Shown: in pieces, positions 10,146-18,467 of the stretch
Layout: the number at the start of each line of letters is the position of its first letter
Numbering within the stretch: position 1 is the first letter of the stretch
The notes under the pieces: model-generated
The model's database searches: none
The model's input: only the letters and a program-made list of their open reading frames with translations
What the model was told of the DNA's origin: nothing
Source: Faecalibacterium prausnitzii
GTDB lineage: Bacteria > Bacillota > Clostridia > Oscillospirales > Ruminococcaceae
Reading direction: 5' to 3'
NCBI RefSeq assembly: GCF_019967995.1
Contig: NZ_CP065377.1
Span: 682,001 to 746,000 of the forward strand
Length of the DNA: 64,000 bases
Program-made: the position numbers and the translations under genes

Positions 10146-10831
10146 GGCAGAGGAAGGGAAAACAGATGCTGAAACTTTTTTCAAGGCTTTTGGATCACCG
10201 CATCGAAGCCTACCAGCGGGAGCTTATCGAGACGCATTACAAAGAGGTGGATAACATGTACCGCCAGATGCGGGGCTGGCGGCACGATTACCGCGGCCAC
10301 ATCCAGACCATGAAGGTCCTGGCGGCGCAGGGGGATCTGGAAGGCATCCGGGCCTACCTTGACCAGCTGGACACCGACCTGAACACCGTGGACCTTGCGG
10401 TCAAGACGGGTAACGCCATGGCAGATGCCATCCTCAACAGCAAGATCTCCCTCGCGAAGAGCCGGAACATCCCGGTGCAGATCGACGCCCACATCCCGGT
10501 CCGGCTGAAGATGAGCGAGCTGGACCTCTGCTGCATCCTCGGCAACCTGTTCGACAACGCCATGGATGCCAGCGCCGCCCTGCCCGAAGCCGAGCGCCTC
10601 ATCCGGGTGTATCTGGATATGAAGGGCACCCAGCTCTACATCTCGTTCACCAACTTCACGGCCAGCCAGAAGCAGACAAAACTTGCCGGGCGGTTCGCCA
10701 CCACCAAGGGCGAGGGCCACGGCTTCGGTCTGGTGCGCATCGATGCCATCGTCGAAAAGCTGGACGGCTACCTCAGCCGCAACAGCGAGGATGGAGCCTT
10801 CACGACGGAAATTTTGATCCCGCAAGTATGA
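10142..10831 (+). CDS. GHKL-domain sensor kinase lacking membrane helices (AgrC-like)
   Basis: A 229-residue kinase of the HPK10/AgrC type reduced to its cytoplasmic core. The phospho-acceptor is His48 in WRHDYRGHI, the N box is NLFDNAMDA (135-143) and the glycine-rich lid is GEGHGFGL (190-197). AgrC-type kinases normally carry six or seven N-terminal membrane helices that bind a peptide; none are present, so the input must come from the cytoplasm or a partner protein. ATG 10142 overlaps the regulator stop (ATGA); ATG 10166, with a GAGGAAGGG site, is a plausible alternative. A strong terminator follows. Confidence 0.88.
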   Translation: MRQRKGKQMLKLFSRLLDHRIEAYQRELIETHYKEVDNMYRQMRGWRHDYRGHIQTMKVLAAQGDLEGIRAYLDQLDTDLNTVDLAVKTGNAMADAILNSKISLAKSRNIPVQIDAHIPVRLKMSELDLCCILGNLFDNAMDASAALPEAERLIRVYLDMKGTQLYISFTNFTASQKQTKLAGRFATTKGEGHGFGLVRIDAIVEKLDGYLSRNSEDGAFTTEILIPQV

Positions 10832-10894
10832 AATTGGAAGGTGTTCCGTTGTACCAAGGAAACCATTGCAATTCATCCCCCAAAATGAACCGTT

Positions 10895-10925
10895 CGTCCC
10901 CGATCTGTGCCGGGGACGATTTTTT
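10895..10925 (+). terminator. Terminator between the kinase and ABC genes
   Basis: CGTCCCC and GGGGACG with a ten-base loop, then ATTTTTTG. It stands only about 40 bp before the ABC start codon, so transcription of the exporter needs readthrough or a start squeezed in behind it; a weak TAGGAT lies at 10931. Confidence 0.8.
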
Positions 10926-10965
10926 GTGGTAGGATAGGCCCAGACGAACGAAAGGGGAATCCCAC

Positions 10966-12798
10966 ATGGAAACGGGAACGAACAAAACGAAGCAAAAACC
11001 AAAATACGACCTCTGGCAGATCACGGCCTATATGCTGGGCGTGGCATGGCGGGGCAGACATTGGACGGTGTTCACGGTCGGCCTCTCGCTGGCGCTGGTC
11101 ACGGCGGGCAGGACCATCGCGGAGCTGCTGTTTGCCCCGGCGGTGCTCCGGGTGCTGGAACAGGGGATGGCGCTGGGCCGTCTGCTGGCGGTCATTGGCG
11201 GTTTTTCTGTGCTGCTGGTCGCACTGACCTTCCTGCAAAGTTATCTGAGCGAACGGAATCTCTTTGGAAAAATGAACGTCCGGGTCGATATCCTGGACCT
11301 TTCGGCCCGCAAGCGGGCCGGCACCTCCTACCCGAACCTGCTGGACAAGCGCTTCCTGGATCTGAGCGCCAAGGCCGACCGGGCCGGAAGCACCAACAAT
11401 GAATCCGTCGAAGCATTCTGGGTGAGCTGGGGCGAGATCCTGACCAACCTCTTCGGCTTCGGAGCCTACCTGCTGCTGTTGTCCGGCCTGAACGCCTGGC
11501 TCTGCCTGCTGGTCTGCGCCACATCGGTCATCAGCTATCTGGCGTCCCGGCGGATCAACGAGTGGGGCTACCGCCACCGCGAGGAGGAAGCTGGGTATGT
11601 GAAGCGGCTGGCCTACGTGCAGAAGGTCGCCACCGACCGGCAGTACGGCAAGGATATCCGCATCTTCGGCCTGCGGGAGTGGGTGGAAGAACTCTGGGAG
11701 AGCACGATGCGGCTCTACCACGGCTTCCTGCTCCGGCGGGAGACGGCCTATCTTTGGGCCAATGTCATCGACCTGGCCCTGCTGCTGGTGCGCAACGGCG
11801 CAGCCTATGCCTACCTGATCTGGCTGACGCTGGAACAGGGCCTGCCGGTCTCGCAATTCCTGCTCTATTTCGGCGCGGCCACCGGCTTTGCCCAGTGGGT
11901 CAGCGGCATTCTGGAAAAGTTTGCAAAACTGCACAAGCAGTGTCTCGACATCTCTACCGTGCGGGAATTTCTCGAATATCCGGAACCGTTCCGCTTTGAG
12001 GACGGCCTCCCGCTGGAAAAGCGGCTGGATACCCCCTATGAGCTGCGGCTCGAAGGGGTCAGCTACCGGTACCCCGGCGCGGAGAAGGACACCATCCACA
12101 AACTCGACCTGACCGTCCGCCCCGGCGAGAACCTCGCCATCGTGGGCCTGAACGGTGCGGGTAAGACCACGCTGGTCAAGCTGCTCTGCGGCTTCCTCGA
12201 TCCCACCGAGGGCCGTGTCCTGCTCAATGGGCAGGACATCCGCCCGTATAACCGCCGGGATTATTACAAGCTGTTCGCGGCGGTGTTCCAGGATTTCTCG
12301 GTTTTGTCGGCCACCGTGGCCGAGAACGTGGCCCAGTGCCGCACCGGCATCGACGAGGCCCGCGTCTGGCACTGCCTGGACGAAGCGGGCCTGACCGAAA
12401 AGGTGCAGAGCCTGCCCAAACAGCTGGAAACGCAGATCGGCCGGGAGGTCTACGAAGACGGCGTCGAGCTGTCCGGCGGGCAGACCCAGCGGCTGATGCT
12501 GGCCCGTGCGCTGTACAAGGATGCGCCTGTGCTGGTGCTGGATGAACCCACCGCCGCGCTCGACCCCATCGCCGAGAACGACATCTACCAGAAATACAAC
12601 GAGATGACGGCAGGCAAGACCAGCCTGTTCATTTCGCACCGGCTGGCCTCCACCCGCTTCTGCGACCGCATCCTCTATCTGAAGGACGGCCGGGTGGCCG
12701 AGGAAGGCACCCACGAAGAGCTGCTGAAACGGGGCGGCGGCTACGCCGACCTGTTTGAGGTGCAGAGCCAGTATTACCGGGAGGAGAACGAAGCATGA
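10966..12798 (+). CDS. ABC exporter half-transporter (membrane plus ATPase), subunit 1
   Basis: A 610-residue half-transporter. A type-IV exporter membrane domain (about 1-340, with helices near 30-110, 155-190 and 255-310) is followed by an ATPase domain with Walker A GLNGAGKTT (394-402), ABC signature LSGGQTQRL, Walker B VLVLDEPTAALDP and the switch His in FISHRLAS. Active-site motifs look complete. ATG 10966 has GAAAGGGGAAT upstream. It overlaps the next gene by 4 bp, and both are of equal length and similar sequence, so they most likely form a heterodimer. Context beside a LytTR system suggests export of, or defence against, a peptide; substrate unknown. Confidence 0.9.
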   Translation: METGTNKTKQKPKYDLWQITAYMLGVAWRGRHWTVFTVGLSLALVTAGRTIAELLFAPAVLRVLEQGMALGRLLAVIGGFSVLLVALTFLQSYLSERNLFGKMNVRVDILDLSARKRAGTSYPNLLDKRFLDLSAKADRAGSTNNESVEAFWVSWGEILTNLFGFGAYLLLLSGLNAWLCLLVCATSVISYLASRRINEWGYRHREEEAGYVKRLAYVQKVATDRQYGKDIRIFGLREWVEELWESTMRLYHGFLLRRETAYLWANVIDLALLLVRNGAAYAYLIWLTLEQGLPVSQFLLYFGAATGFAQWVSGILEKFAKLHKQCLDISTVREFLEYPEPFRFEDGLPLEKRLDTPYELRLEGVSYRYPGAEKDTIHKLDLTVRPGENLAIVGLNGAGKTTLVKLLCGFLDPTEGRVLLNGQDIRPYNRRDYYKLFAAVFQDFSVLSATVAENVAQCRTGIDEARVWHCLDEAGLTEKVQSLPKQLETQIGREVYEDGVELSGGQTQRLMLARALYKDAPVLVLDEPTAALDPIAENDIYQKYNEMTAGKTSLFISHRLASTRFCDRILYLKDGRVAEEGTHEELLKRGGGYADLFEVQSQYYREENEA

Positions 12799-14657
12799 GC
12801 GCATCGAACAAAACGATCACCATCCGGCAGGGGTGCCGGTACGCCTGGCGGGAGTGGAACATCTTCTGGAAGCTGTCGCCGAAGTTTTTCTATGCTACCT
12901 TTGCCAGTGCCGCCCTCACGGCGCTGAGCCCTTATGCCACGGTCTGGCTGTCGGCCCAGCTGGTGGGCGAACTGTCCGGCGGGCGGGACCCGCACCGGCT
13001 GATGGTCTGGGTGCTCTGGACCCTGGGCACGACCGCCGTGCTGACCCTTCTGCGCGCAGCGGCGCTTCACTGGAAGGAAGCGGAAACGGACGACCTCTGG
13101 CAGCGGCAGACCCGAACGTATATGGACAAACAGATGTCCCTCGACTACGTGGATGAGGACAGCCAGCGGGTCTATGACATGTACAGCCAGATCCAGCAGG
13201 ACGCCAGGCTATCGGGTGCGGGCGGCACGATCTGCATTTTGCTGGTGGAAAAGATCGCCACGGCACTGTTCCAGATCTTGGGCGGCGTGGTGCTTTGCTG
13301 GGGGCTGTTCACCGCGGCGGTGCCGGATGGGCGGCTGGCCTTTCTGGGGCACCCGCTGTTTCTGGCGGCGTTCTGGGCCGTGATGGTCTGCACCGCCTGC
13401 CTGTCGCCCGTGTTCGCGGGGCAGGCGGCCAAATATGAGCCGCTGCTGCAGGAGTCCGGAAAGCTGGGCAACCGGATGTTCCACGTCCAGTTCACCCTGC
13501 CGGAAGAGCCGAAGAACGCCCCCGACCTGCGGATGTACGACCAGTACCAGAATGTCGTCAGCGGCTATATGGTGGGTCTGTGGGATGACTTCGCGAGGCT
13601 GCGCCGGGGCGCGATGGGAATCTTCCTGTCGGCCTCCTCGGCGGTGCCGGCGCTGCTGATGGGGCTGGTCTATCTCTTCGTCTGCCTCAAGGCCTGCGGC
13701 GGGGCGTTCGGTCTGGATGCCGTGACGCAGTACCTTGGTGCGGCCGCCAGCCTGTTCCAGGGCGTTGTCACCCTTGTGAACATGCTGGCCGAGATGGAGA
13801 TCAACGGCGTCTATATGAAAAACATCTTCGATTACCTCGACCTGCCCAACAACATGTATCAGGGCAGCCTGACCACCGAAAAGCGGAGCGACCGCCAGTA
13901 TACGGTGGAGTTCCGGGATGTCTCCTTCCGTTACCCCGGCAGTGCGCAGTACGCCCTGCGCCACCTGAACATGAAGTTCAAAGTCGGCGGGCGGCTGGCC
14001 GTGGTGGGGATGAACGGCAGCGGCAAAACGACCTTCATCAAGCTGCTCTGCCGCCTGTACGACCCCACCGAGGGGGTCATCCTGCTGAATGGCATCGACA
14101 TCCGGAAGTACCGCTACGACGAGTACATGGACATCTTCTCGGTCGTCTTTCAGGATTTCCGGCTGCTGGCCCTCCCGCTGGGCCAGAATGTCGCGGCCCG
14201 CACCGGATACGATGCCGCCCGCGTGACCGATTGCCTGCAAAAGGCGGGCTTCCGCGACCGGCTGGCGGCGATGCCGCAGGGGCTGGACACGGCGCTGTAT
14301 CAGGAGCTGGACGAGAACGGCGTGACCGTCTCCGGCGGTGAGGCGCAGAAGATCGCCATCGCGCGGGCTTTGTACAAGGATGCGCCCTTCATCATCCTGG
14401 ATGAACCCACCGCCGCGCTCGACCCCGTGGCCGAGGCGGAGATCTACGCCAAATTCAACGAGATCGCGGGGGACAAAACGGCCATCTACATCAGCCACCG
14501 GCTGTCCTCCTGCAAGTTCTGCGATGAGATCGCCGTCTTCGACCACGGCGAGGTCATCCAGCAGGGCACCCACGAGCGCCTGCTGGCCGACACCGCCGGA
14601 AAATACTATGAGCTGTGGAACGCGCAGGCCCAATATTACACGGAGGAACCGGCATAA
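12795..14657 (+). CDS. ABC exporter half-transporter (membrane plus ATPase), subunit 2
   Basis: A 620-residue partner of the preceding gene. The N-terminal membrane domain includes the linker segment YVDEDSQRVYDMYSQ; the ATPase domain has Walker A GMNGSGKTT (405-413), signature VSGGEAQKIAIARAL, Walker B FIILDEPTAALDP and switch His in YISHRLSS. ATGA overlap with the upstream gene indicates translational coupling. Both ATP sites keep their catalytic Glu after Walker B (DEPTAALDP), so neither half looks degenerate. No peptide-precursor gene or C39 peptidase domain is present, which argues against a classical bacteriocin processor. Confidence 0.9.
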   Translation: MSASNKTITIRQGCRYAWREWNIFWKLSPKFFYATFASAALTALSPYATVWLSAQLVGELSGGRDPHRLMVWVLWTLGTTAVLTLLRAAALHWKEAETDDLWQRQTRTYMDKQMSLDYVDEDSQRVYDMYSQIQQDARLSGAGGTICILLVEKIATALFQILGGVVLCWGLFTAAVPDGRLAFLGHPLFLAAFWAVMVCTACLSPVFAGQAAKYEPLLQESGKLGNRMFHVQFTLPEEPKNAPDLRMYDQYQNVVSGYMVGLWDDFARLRRGAMGIFLSASSAVPALLMGLVYLFVCLKACGGAFGLDAVTQYLGAAASLFQGVVTLVNMLAEMEINGVYMKNIFDYLDLPNNMYQGSLTTEKRSDRQYTVEFRDVSFRYPGSAQYALRHLNMKFKVGGRLAVVGMNGSGKTTFIKLLCRLYDPTEGVILLNGIDIRKYRYDEYMDIFSVVFQDFRLLALPLGQNVAARTGYDAARVTDCLQKAGFRDRLAAMPQGLDTALYQELDENGVTVSGGEAQKIAIARALYKDAPFIILDEPTAALDPVAEAEIYAKFNEIAGDKTAIYISHRLSSCKFCDEIAVFDHGEVIQQGTHERLLADTAGKYYELWNAQAQYYTEEPA

Positions 14658-14757
14658 AGACACGGTCTGGATGGGATTTTTTGCACAGTTTTTGCTGCAA
14701 AAAACTATGCGTTTCCACAAAAAGCGGCTCGAATTGTGAACTCTTAGGGCGAACGGC

Positions 14758-14786
14758 TTGAAAAGAATTTGCATCCTGTGTACAAT
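14758..14786 (+). promoter_or_regulatory. Promoter of the BIG2 protein gene
   Basis: TTGAAA (14758-14763), 17 bp, TACAAT (14781-14786), with the start codon about 90 bp downstream. It separates this gene from the ABC operon. Confidence 0.7.
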
Positions 14787-14878
14787 GAAACGAAAGTGAG
14801 AACGATCATGACGCGGAAAAAGTACCTGTGTGCGGCACTCCAATTCTTTGAAGCGAAAAAGGAGGGACGTTCGACCCT

Positions 14879-15853
14879 ATGAGACATTCTTTTCACCCGA
14901 TGGGACGGGCGCTCTGTGCCCTGCTGCTGGGGGCAACGCTGACCCTCTCGCCGCTGGCGGCGCAGGCAGCGCCCCGCGCGGAGAACCGTTCCGCAAAGCT
15001 CGCGCTGGAAGTGACCGAGATGGAGCTGGAGATCACGGCGGACGACCCGCGCCCAAAAGCCTACCTTTATACCGGCGGGCAGAGCGATTATTACTTCATC
15101 GTCTGGATGAGCAGTAACCCCAGTGTGGCCACCGTGGACGGTGACGGCAAGGTGACGGCCCGCAGTGTGGGCAAGGCCACCATCACCGCCATCTCGGACC
15201 ACGGCGACCGCGCCGCCTGCGAAGTCACCGTTACCCGCAAGGGGGAGGAGGCCGAGGCGCAGAAACCCACCCTCAGCGAGACCAGTCTGGAACTGGTGCA
15301 GCAGTACGATGCCCTGCACCCTACACAGCAGCTCACGCTGACCAACAGCGACCATTCCTTTATTTATGTGTACCAGTGGCGCAGCAGCGACCCCAACATC
15401 GCCTCGGTCGATGACAAAGGCGTCGTGACGGCCCAGAAGCCGGGCAGCGCCACCATCACGGCGTTTGCTTCCAACGGGCAGGCGCTGCGGTGCGCCGTCA
15501 CGGTCACATCCGAGGTCGGAAAGGTCACACTGAACAAGACGGACCTGCTGTTCAAAACGGTGGGCAGTCAGGAGGCCCTGTGCGCCACGGTGGCCGTGGA
15601 GAGCGGCGGCAGTGTGCCCATCACCTGGGTCACCAGCAATCCGGGCGTTGCCACGGTGGACACCAACGGTGTCGTGACGGCTGTGGCCGACGGCGAGGCA
15701 AAGATCACCGCCCTTTCGCCCAGCGGCCGATACGCGGTGTGCAGTGTGGTCGTCGGCCTGGCCGGGGACAAATACGACACCGAAGAGGACCTGGCCGACG
15801 AGCTCAAGCTCCCGGACCCGTATGTGGCCGTCCGGCTGAACCGGCTTTCCTGA
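14879..15853 (+). CDS. Secreted protein with three BIG2 (Ig-like) domains
   Basis: A 324-residue exported protein. A signal peptide (1-30, ending LAAQA before APRA) is followed by three bacterial Ig-like group 2 repeats at about 39-123, 130-215 and 219-300. Each carries the BIG2 signature of the form W.SSNPSVATVD..GKVTA...G.ATITA. There is no LPXTG motif, lipobox or C-terminal membrane helix, so how it stays at the surface, if it does, is not visible. BIG2 modules usually mediate surface or carbohydrate contacts. ATG 14879 follows GGAGGGACGTTCGACCCT, a somewhat long spacing. Confidence 0.88.
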   Translation: MRHSFHPMGRALCALLLGATLTLSPLAAQAAPRAENRSAKLALEVTEMELEITADDPRPKAYLYTGGQSDYYFIVWMSSNPSVATVDGDGKVTARSVGKATITAISDHGDRAACEVTVTRKGEEAEAQKPTLSETSLELVQQYDALHPTQQLTLTNSDHSFIYVYQWRSSDPNIASVDDKGVVTAQKPGSATITAFASNGQALRCAVTVTSEVGKVTLNKTDLLFKTVGSQEALCATVAVESGGSVPITWVTSNPGVATVDTNGVVTAVADGEAKITALSPSGRYAVCSVVVGLAGDKYDTEEDLADELKLPDPYVAVRLNRLS

Positions 15854-15860
15854 GCATAAA

Positions 15861-15896
15861 AATAAGCCGCGCCTTCGCAGGTGCGGCTTATTTTCA
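15861..15896 (+). terminator. Terminator of the BIG2 gene (also faces the minus strand)
   Basis: AATAAGCCGC and GCGGCTTATT around a short GC-rich loop, followed by TTTTC. Symmetric enough to serve the convergent small gene at 15955-16119 as well. Confidence 0.8.
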
Positions 15897-15954
15897 TGCG
15901 GTCAGATCTCGTTGCCGGAGTCAAGAGAAGATCCGAAATTTCACGAAAAATTTT

Positions 15955-16119
15955 TTACACCCCCGGCAGGAACAGCATCGTCCCGCGGGCGGCCATCATG
16001 GGCTGGAACGCGCAGCTGAACAGCCCGCCCGCCACGGCCAGCACCAGGGCGAAGAGCAGCAACAGCAGCACCAGACGGGGAGCGTGGGAAGACCTGCGGG
16101 GACCTTGCTTGCGCTGCAT
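15955..16119 (-). CDS. Small single-pass membrane protein (54 aa)
   Basis: A 54-residue protein with a basic N-terminus (QRKQGPRR) and one strong hydrophobic helix (about 17-38), then a short polar tail ending LFLPGV. Coding is supported by an excellent AAAGGAGG site 7 bp before ATG 16119 on the minus strand and by the convergent terminator just downstream. It lies back-to-back with rnz. No family recognised and no function can be proposed; a small inner-membrane or sporulation-type peptide would fit the shape. Confidence 0.6.
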   Translation of the reverse strand: MQRKQGPRRSSHAPRLVLLLLLFALVLAVAGGLFSCAFQPMMAARGTMLFLPGV

Positions 16120-16176
16120 GGCACATCCTCCTTTCCGGAACATCATCTGCCCCAGCCTATGCACCCGCTGCGCCGA

Positions 16177-16205
16177 TTGTGCACTGGGGCGAAGTGTGGT
16201 ACACT
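16177..16205 (+). promoter_or_regulatory. Promoter of rnz-cca
   Basis: TTGTGC (16177-16182), 17 bp, TACACT (16200-16205), about 28 bp before the rnz start codon. Confidence 0.6.
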
Positions 16206-16232
16206 AAAGGGGAACGATACGGAGGACTTTTT

Positions 16233-17174
16233 ATGCTGACCATTACTCTGCTGGGCACAGCGGCCACCATGCCTCTGCCCGACCGCGCCTTGACGGCGGC
16301 AGTGGCCGAATGCGGCGGGCACAGCCTGCTGTTCGACTGCGGCGAGGGCACCCAGACCGCTGCCCGCCGCGCCGGGGTCAACCTGATGAAGCTGGACGCC
16401 ATCTGCCTGACCCACTACCACGGCGACCATATCTTCGGCCTGCCCGGCCTGCTGCAAACGCTGGGCTGTCAGGGCCGCACCCGGCCGCTGACGATCTTTG
16501 GCCCGGCCGAGGGGATGGAGCCGGTCTGGGGCGCCATCCGCGCCCTGACCGGCCCCCAGCCCTATGCCATCCGGGCTGTGCCGCTGGGCACCGACCCCGT
16601 CCGGCTGGAAACGCTGGCCCCCGGCTGGCCGGTGGGGGCCGAACTGCTGCCCTTCCGGACGAAGCACCGGGTCCCCAGCCGGGGCTACCGGCTGGACCTG
16701 CCCCGCGCAGGCCGCTTTGACCCAGCCAGAGCCAGGGCGCTGGGGGTGCCGGTGCAGCAGTGGAGATTGTTGCAGCGCGGGGAGCCGGTCACTCTGGAAG
16801 ATGGGGCGACCATTGCACCCGGACAGGTGCTGGGCGCACCCCGCAGAGGGCTGCGGTTCGTGTTTTCCGGCGATACGGCCCCCTGCGCCGCGCTGGAACA
16901 GGCCGCACAGGATGCCGACCTGCTCCTCTGCGACGCCACCTACCCGGACGATGCGCAGCAGGCTCAGGCGAAACAGTATGGGCACAGCACCTTTCGGCAG
17001 GACGCTGAACTGGCGGCGCGGGCCGGGGCACGGCGGCTCTGGCTCATGCACTATTCGCCCATCATCACCGACCCGGAAGCCGCCCGCCCGGCGGCGGAAG
17101 CGGCCTTCCCGTCGGTGGAATGCGGCGTGGACGGACAACAGATCATTTTGCGATACGACGAGGAACCTTCATGA
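16233..17174 (+). CDS. rnz: Ribonuclease Z (tRNA 3'-processing endonuclease)
   Basis: A 313-residue metallo-beta-lactamase-fold nuclease that trims the 3' trailer of tRNA precursors. The zinc-binding motif is HYHGDH (His61, His63, Asp65, His66), with later ligands in FSGDTAP and the final His in LMHYSP; GHSTF fits the family's histidine loop. Length is that of the short RNase Z form. ATG 16233 is chosen because ACGGAGG lies just upstream; longer in-frame starts lack a site and would run into the promoter. Its stop overlaps cca by 4 bp, joining two steps of tRNA 3'-end maturation. Confidence 0.93.
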   Translation: MLTITLLGTAATMPLPDRALTAAVAECGGHSLLFDCGEGTQTAARRAGVNLMKLDAICLTHYHGDHIFGLPGLLQTLGCQGRTRPLTIFGPAEGMEPVWGAIRALTGPQPYAIRAVPLGTDPVRLETLAPGWPVGAELLPFRTKHRVPSRGYRLDLPRAGRFDPARARALGVPVQQWRLLQRGEPVTLEDGATIAPGQVLGAPRRGLRFVFSGDTAPCAALEQAAQDADLLLCDATYPDDAQQAQAKQYGHSTFRQDAELAARAGARRLWLMHYSPIITDPEAARPAAEAAFPSVECGVDGQQIILRYDEEPS

Positions 17175-18403
17175 CAGCTGAGACCATTTCCTTCCCGCTG
17201 GACCCCGGTGCAGCGGCCCTGCTGACGCGCCTCCATACGGCGGGCCATGCCGCTTATGCGGTGGGCGGCTGTGTGCGGGACAGTCTGCTCGGCCAGACCC
17301 CGCACGACTGGGACCTCTGCACCAGTGCGACCCCCGAACAGGTGCTGGAGTTGTTCGGGGAAGCGCACTGCATCCCGACGGGATTGCAGCACGGCACCGT
17401 GACCGTCAAACACGGCGGGGAGCTGTACGAGATCACGACCTTCCGCACCGAGGGGGCGTATTCCGACGGCCGCCACCCGGACCACGTCGCCTTTGTGCCG
17501 GACGTAAAAGAAGACCTGGCCCGGCGGGATTTCACCATCAACGCCATGGCCTATAACGCCGAAGAAGGGCTCATCGACCCGTTCGGCGGGCAGAGCGACC
17601 TTGCCGCCGGCATCGTGCGGGCGGTGGGGGAGCCGCAGCGCCGGTTCGAGGAAGACGCCCTGCGCATCCTGCGGCTCTACCGGTTCGCGGCCCGGTTCGG
17701 CTTTGCCATCGACCCAGCCACCGGGCAGGCGGCCAGAGCGCTCTGCCGCCATCTGGACTGCGTGTCCGAAGAGCGCATCGCGGAGGAGCTGAGCCGTCTG
17801 CTGGCAGCTCCGGCACCGGGAGCTTATCTGGAAGCGGAGGTACTGGCGGTTATCTTCCCGGAACTGGATGCGGCAGAGCTTCCGGAAAGCCGACGCATCC
17901 TCGACGCGCTGGAGCCGGGCATGGAACACGTCCCGGTCCGGCTGGCGGCGCTGCTGTGCCCGCTGGGCGAAGCCGGTGCAAGAGCGGCGCTCAAACGGCT
18001 CAAGTGCTCCAACGCCCTGAGCGGTACGGTGGCGACGCTGGTTCGGGAGGCAGCTGCCGGGATGCCCGGCGCTGCGCTGACGCTGACGGCCAAACGGTTT
18101 TTGAGCCGCTATGACCTTGCCACGATTACGGATCTGACGGCCCTGTGCAGTGCCCAGCATCCGGAACAAGCCGAAGCGTTCGCCGCGCTGCAACAGGAAG
18201 CCGCGCGGCTGGTGGAAACGAACGCCTGCTGCCGCATCAACCAGCTGGCCGTGAATGGCCGGGACCTGATGGACGCAGGCATCCGGCCGGGGCCGGGGCT
18301 GCGCCGGGTGCTGGACGCTCTGCTGGAACAGGTGCTCACTGGGCAGCTCCCCAATGAGAAAGCGGCACTTCTGGCCGCAGCGGCGCAGGTCGCTGCGTCT
18401 TGA
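17171..18403 (+). CDS. cca: CCA tRNA nucleotidyltransferase
   Basis: A 410-residue class II polymerase-beta-type enzyme that adds or repairs the CCA end of tRNA without a template. The nucleotide-binding GG.VRD motif is at 32-37, the metal-binding DWD pair at Asp46/Asp48, the RRDFTINAMAYN motif near 117-128 and the base-recognition helix EDALRILRLYRFAARFGF near 160. Start ATG 17171 overlaps the rnz stop (ATGA). I cannot tell from sequence whether it adds the whole CCA or only part of it. Confidence 0.93.
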   Translation: MTAETISFPLDPGAAALLTRLHTAGHAAYAVGGCVRDSLLGQTPHDWDLCTSATPEQVLELFGEAHCIPTGLQHGTVTVKHGGELYEITTFRTEGAYSDGRHPDHVAFVPDVKEDLARRDFTINAMAYNAEEGLIDPFGGQSDLAAGIVRAVGEPQRRFEEDALRILRLYRFAARFGFAIDPATGQAARALCRHLDCVSEERIAEELSRLLAAPAPGAYLEAEVLAVIFPELDAAELPESRRILDALEPGMEHVPVRLAALLCPLGEAGARAALKRLKCSNALSGTVATLVREAAAGMPGAALTLTAKRFLSRYDLATITDLTALCSAQHPEQAEAFAALQQEAARLVETNACCRINQLAVNGRDLMDAGIRPGPGLRRVLDALLEQVLTGQLPNEKAALLAAAAQVAAS

Positions 18404-18431
18404 CAAGCGAACGGACGTGCGGTAGTATAAT
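18400..18431 (+). promoter_or_regulatory. mnmA promoter overlapping the end of cca
   Basis: TTGACA (18400-18405) includes the cca stop codon. TATAAT (18426-18431) is 20 bp away, long for sigma-A; an alternative TAGTAT (18423-18428) gives 17 bp. Confidence 0.5.
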
Positions 18432-18467
18432 ACTACTGCTTTTGTATGTTATAACATGAGGAACAAA

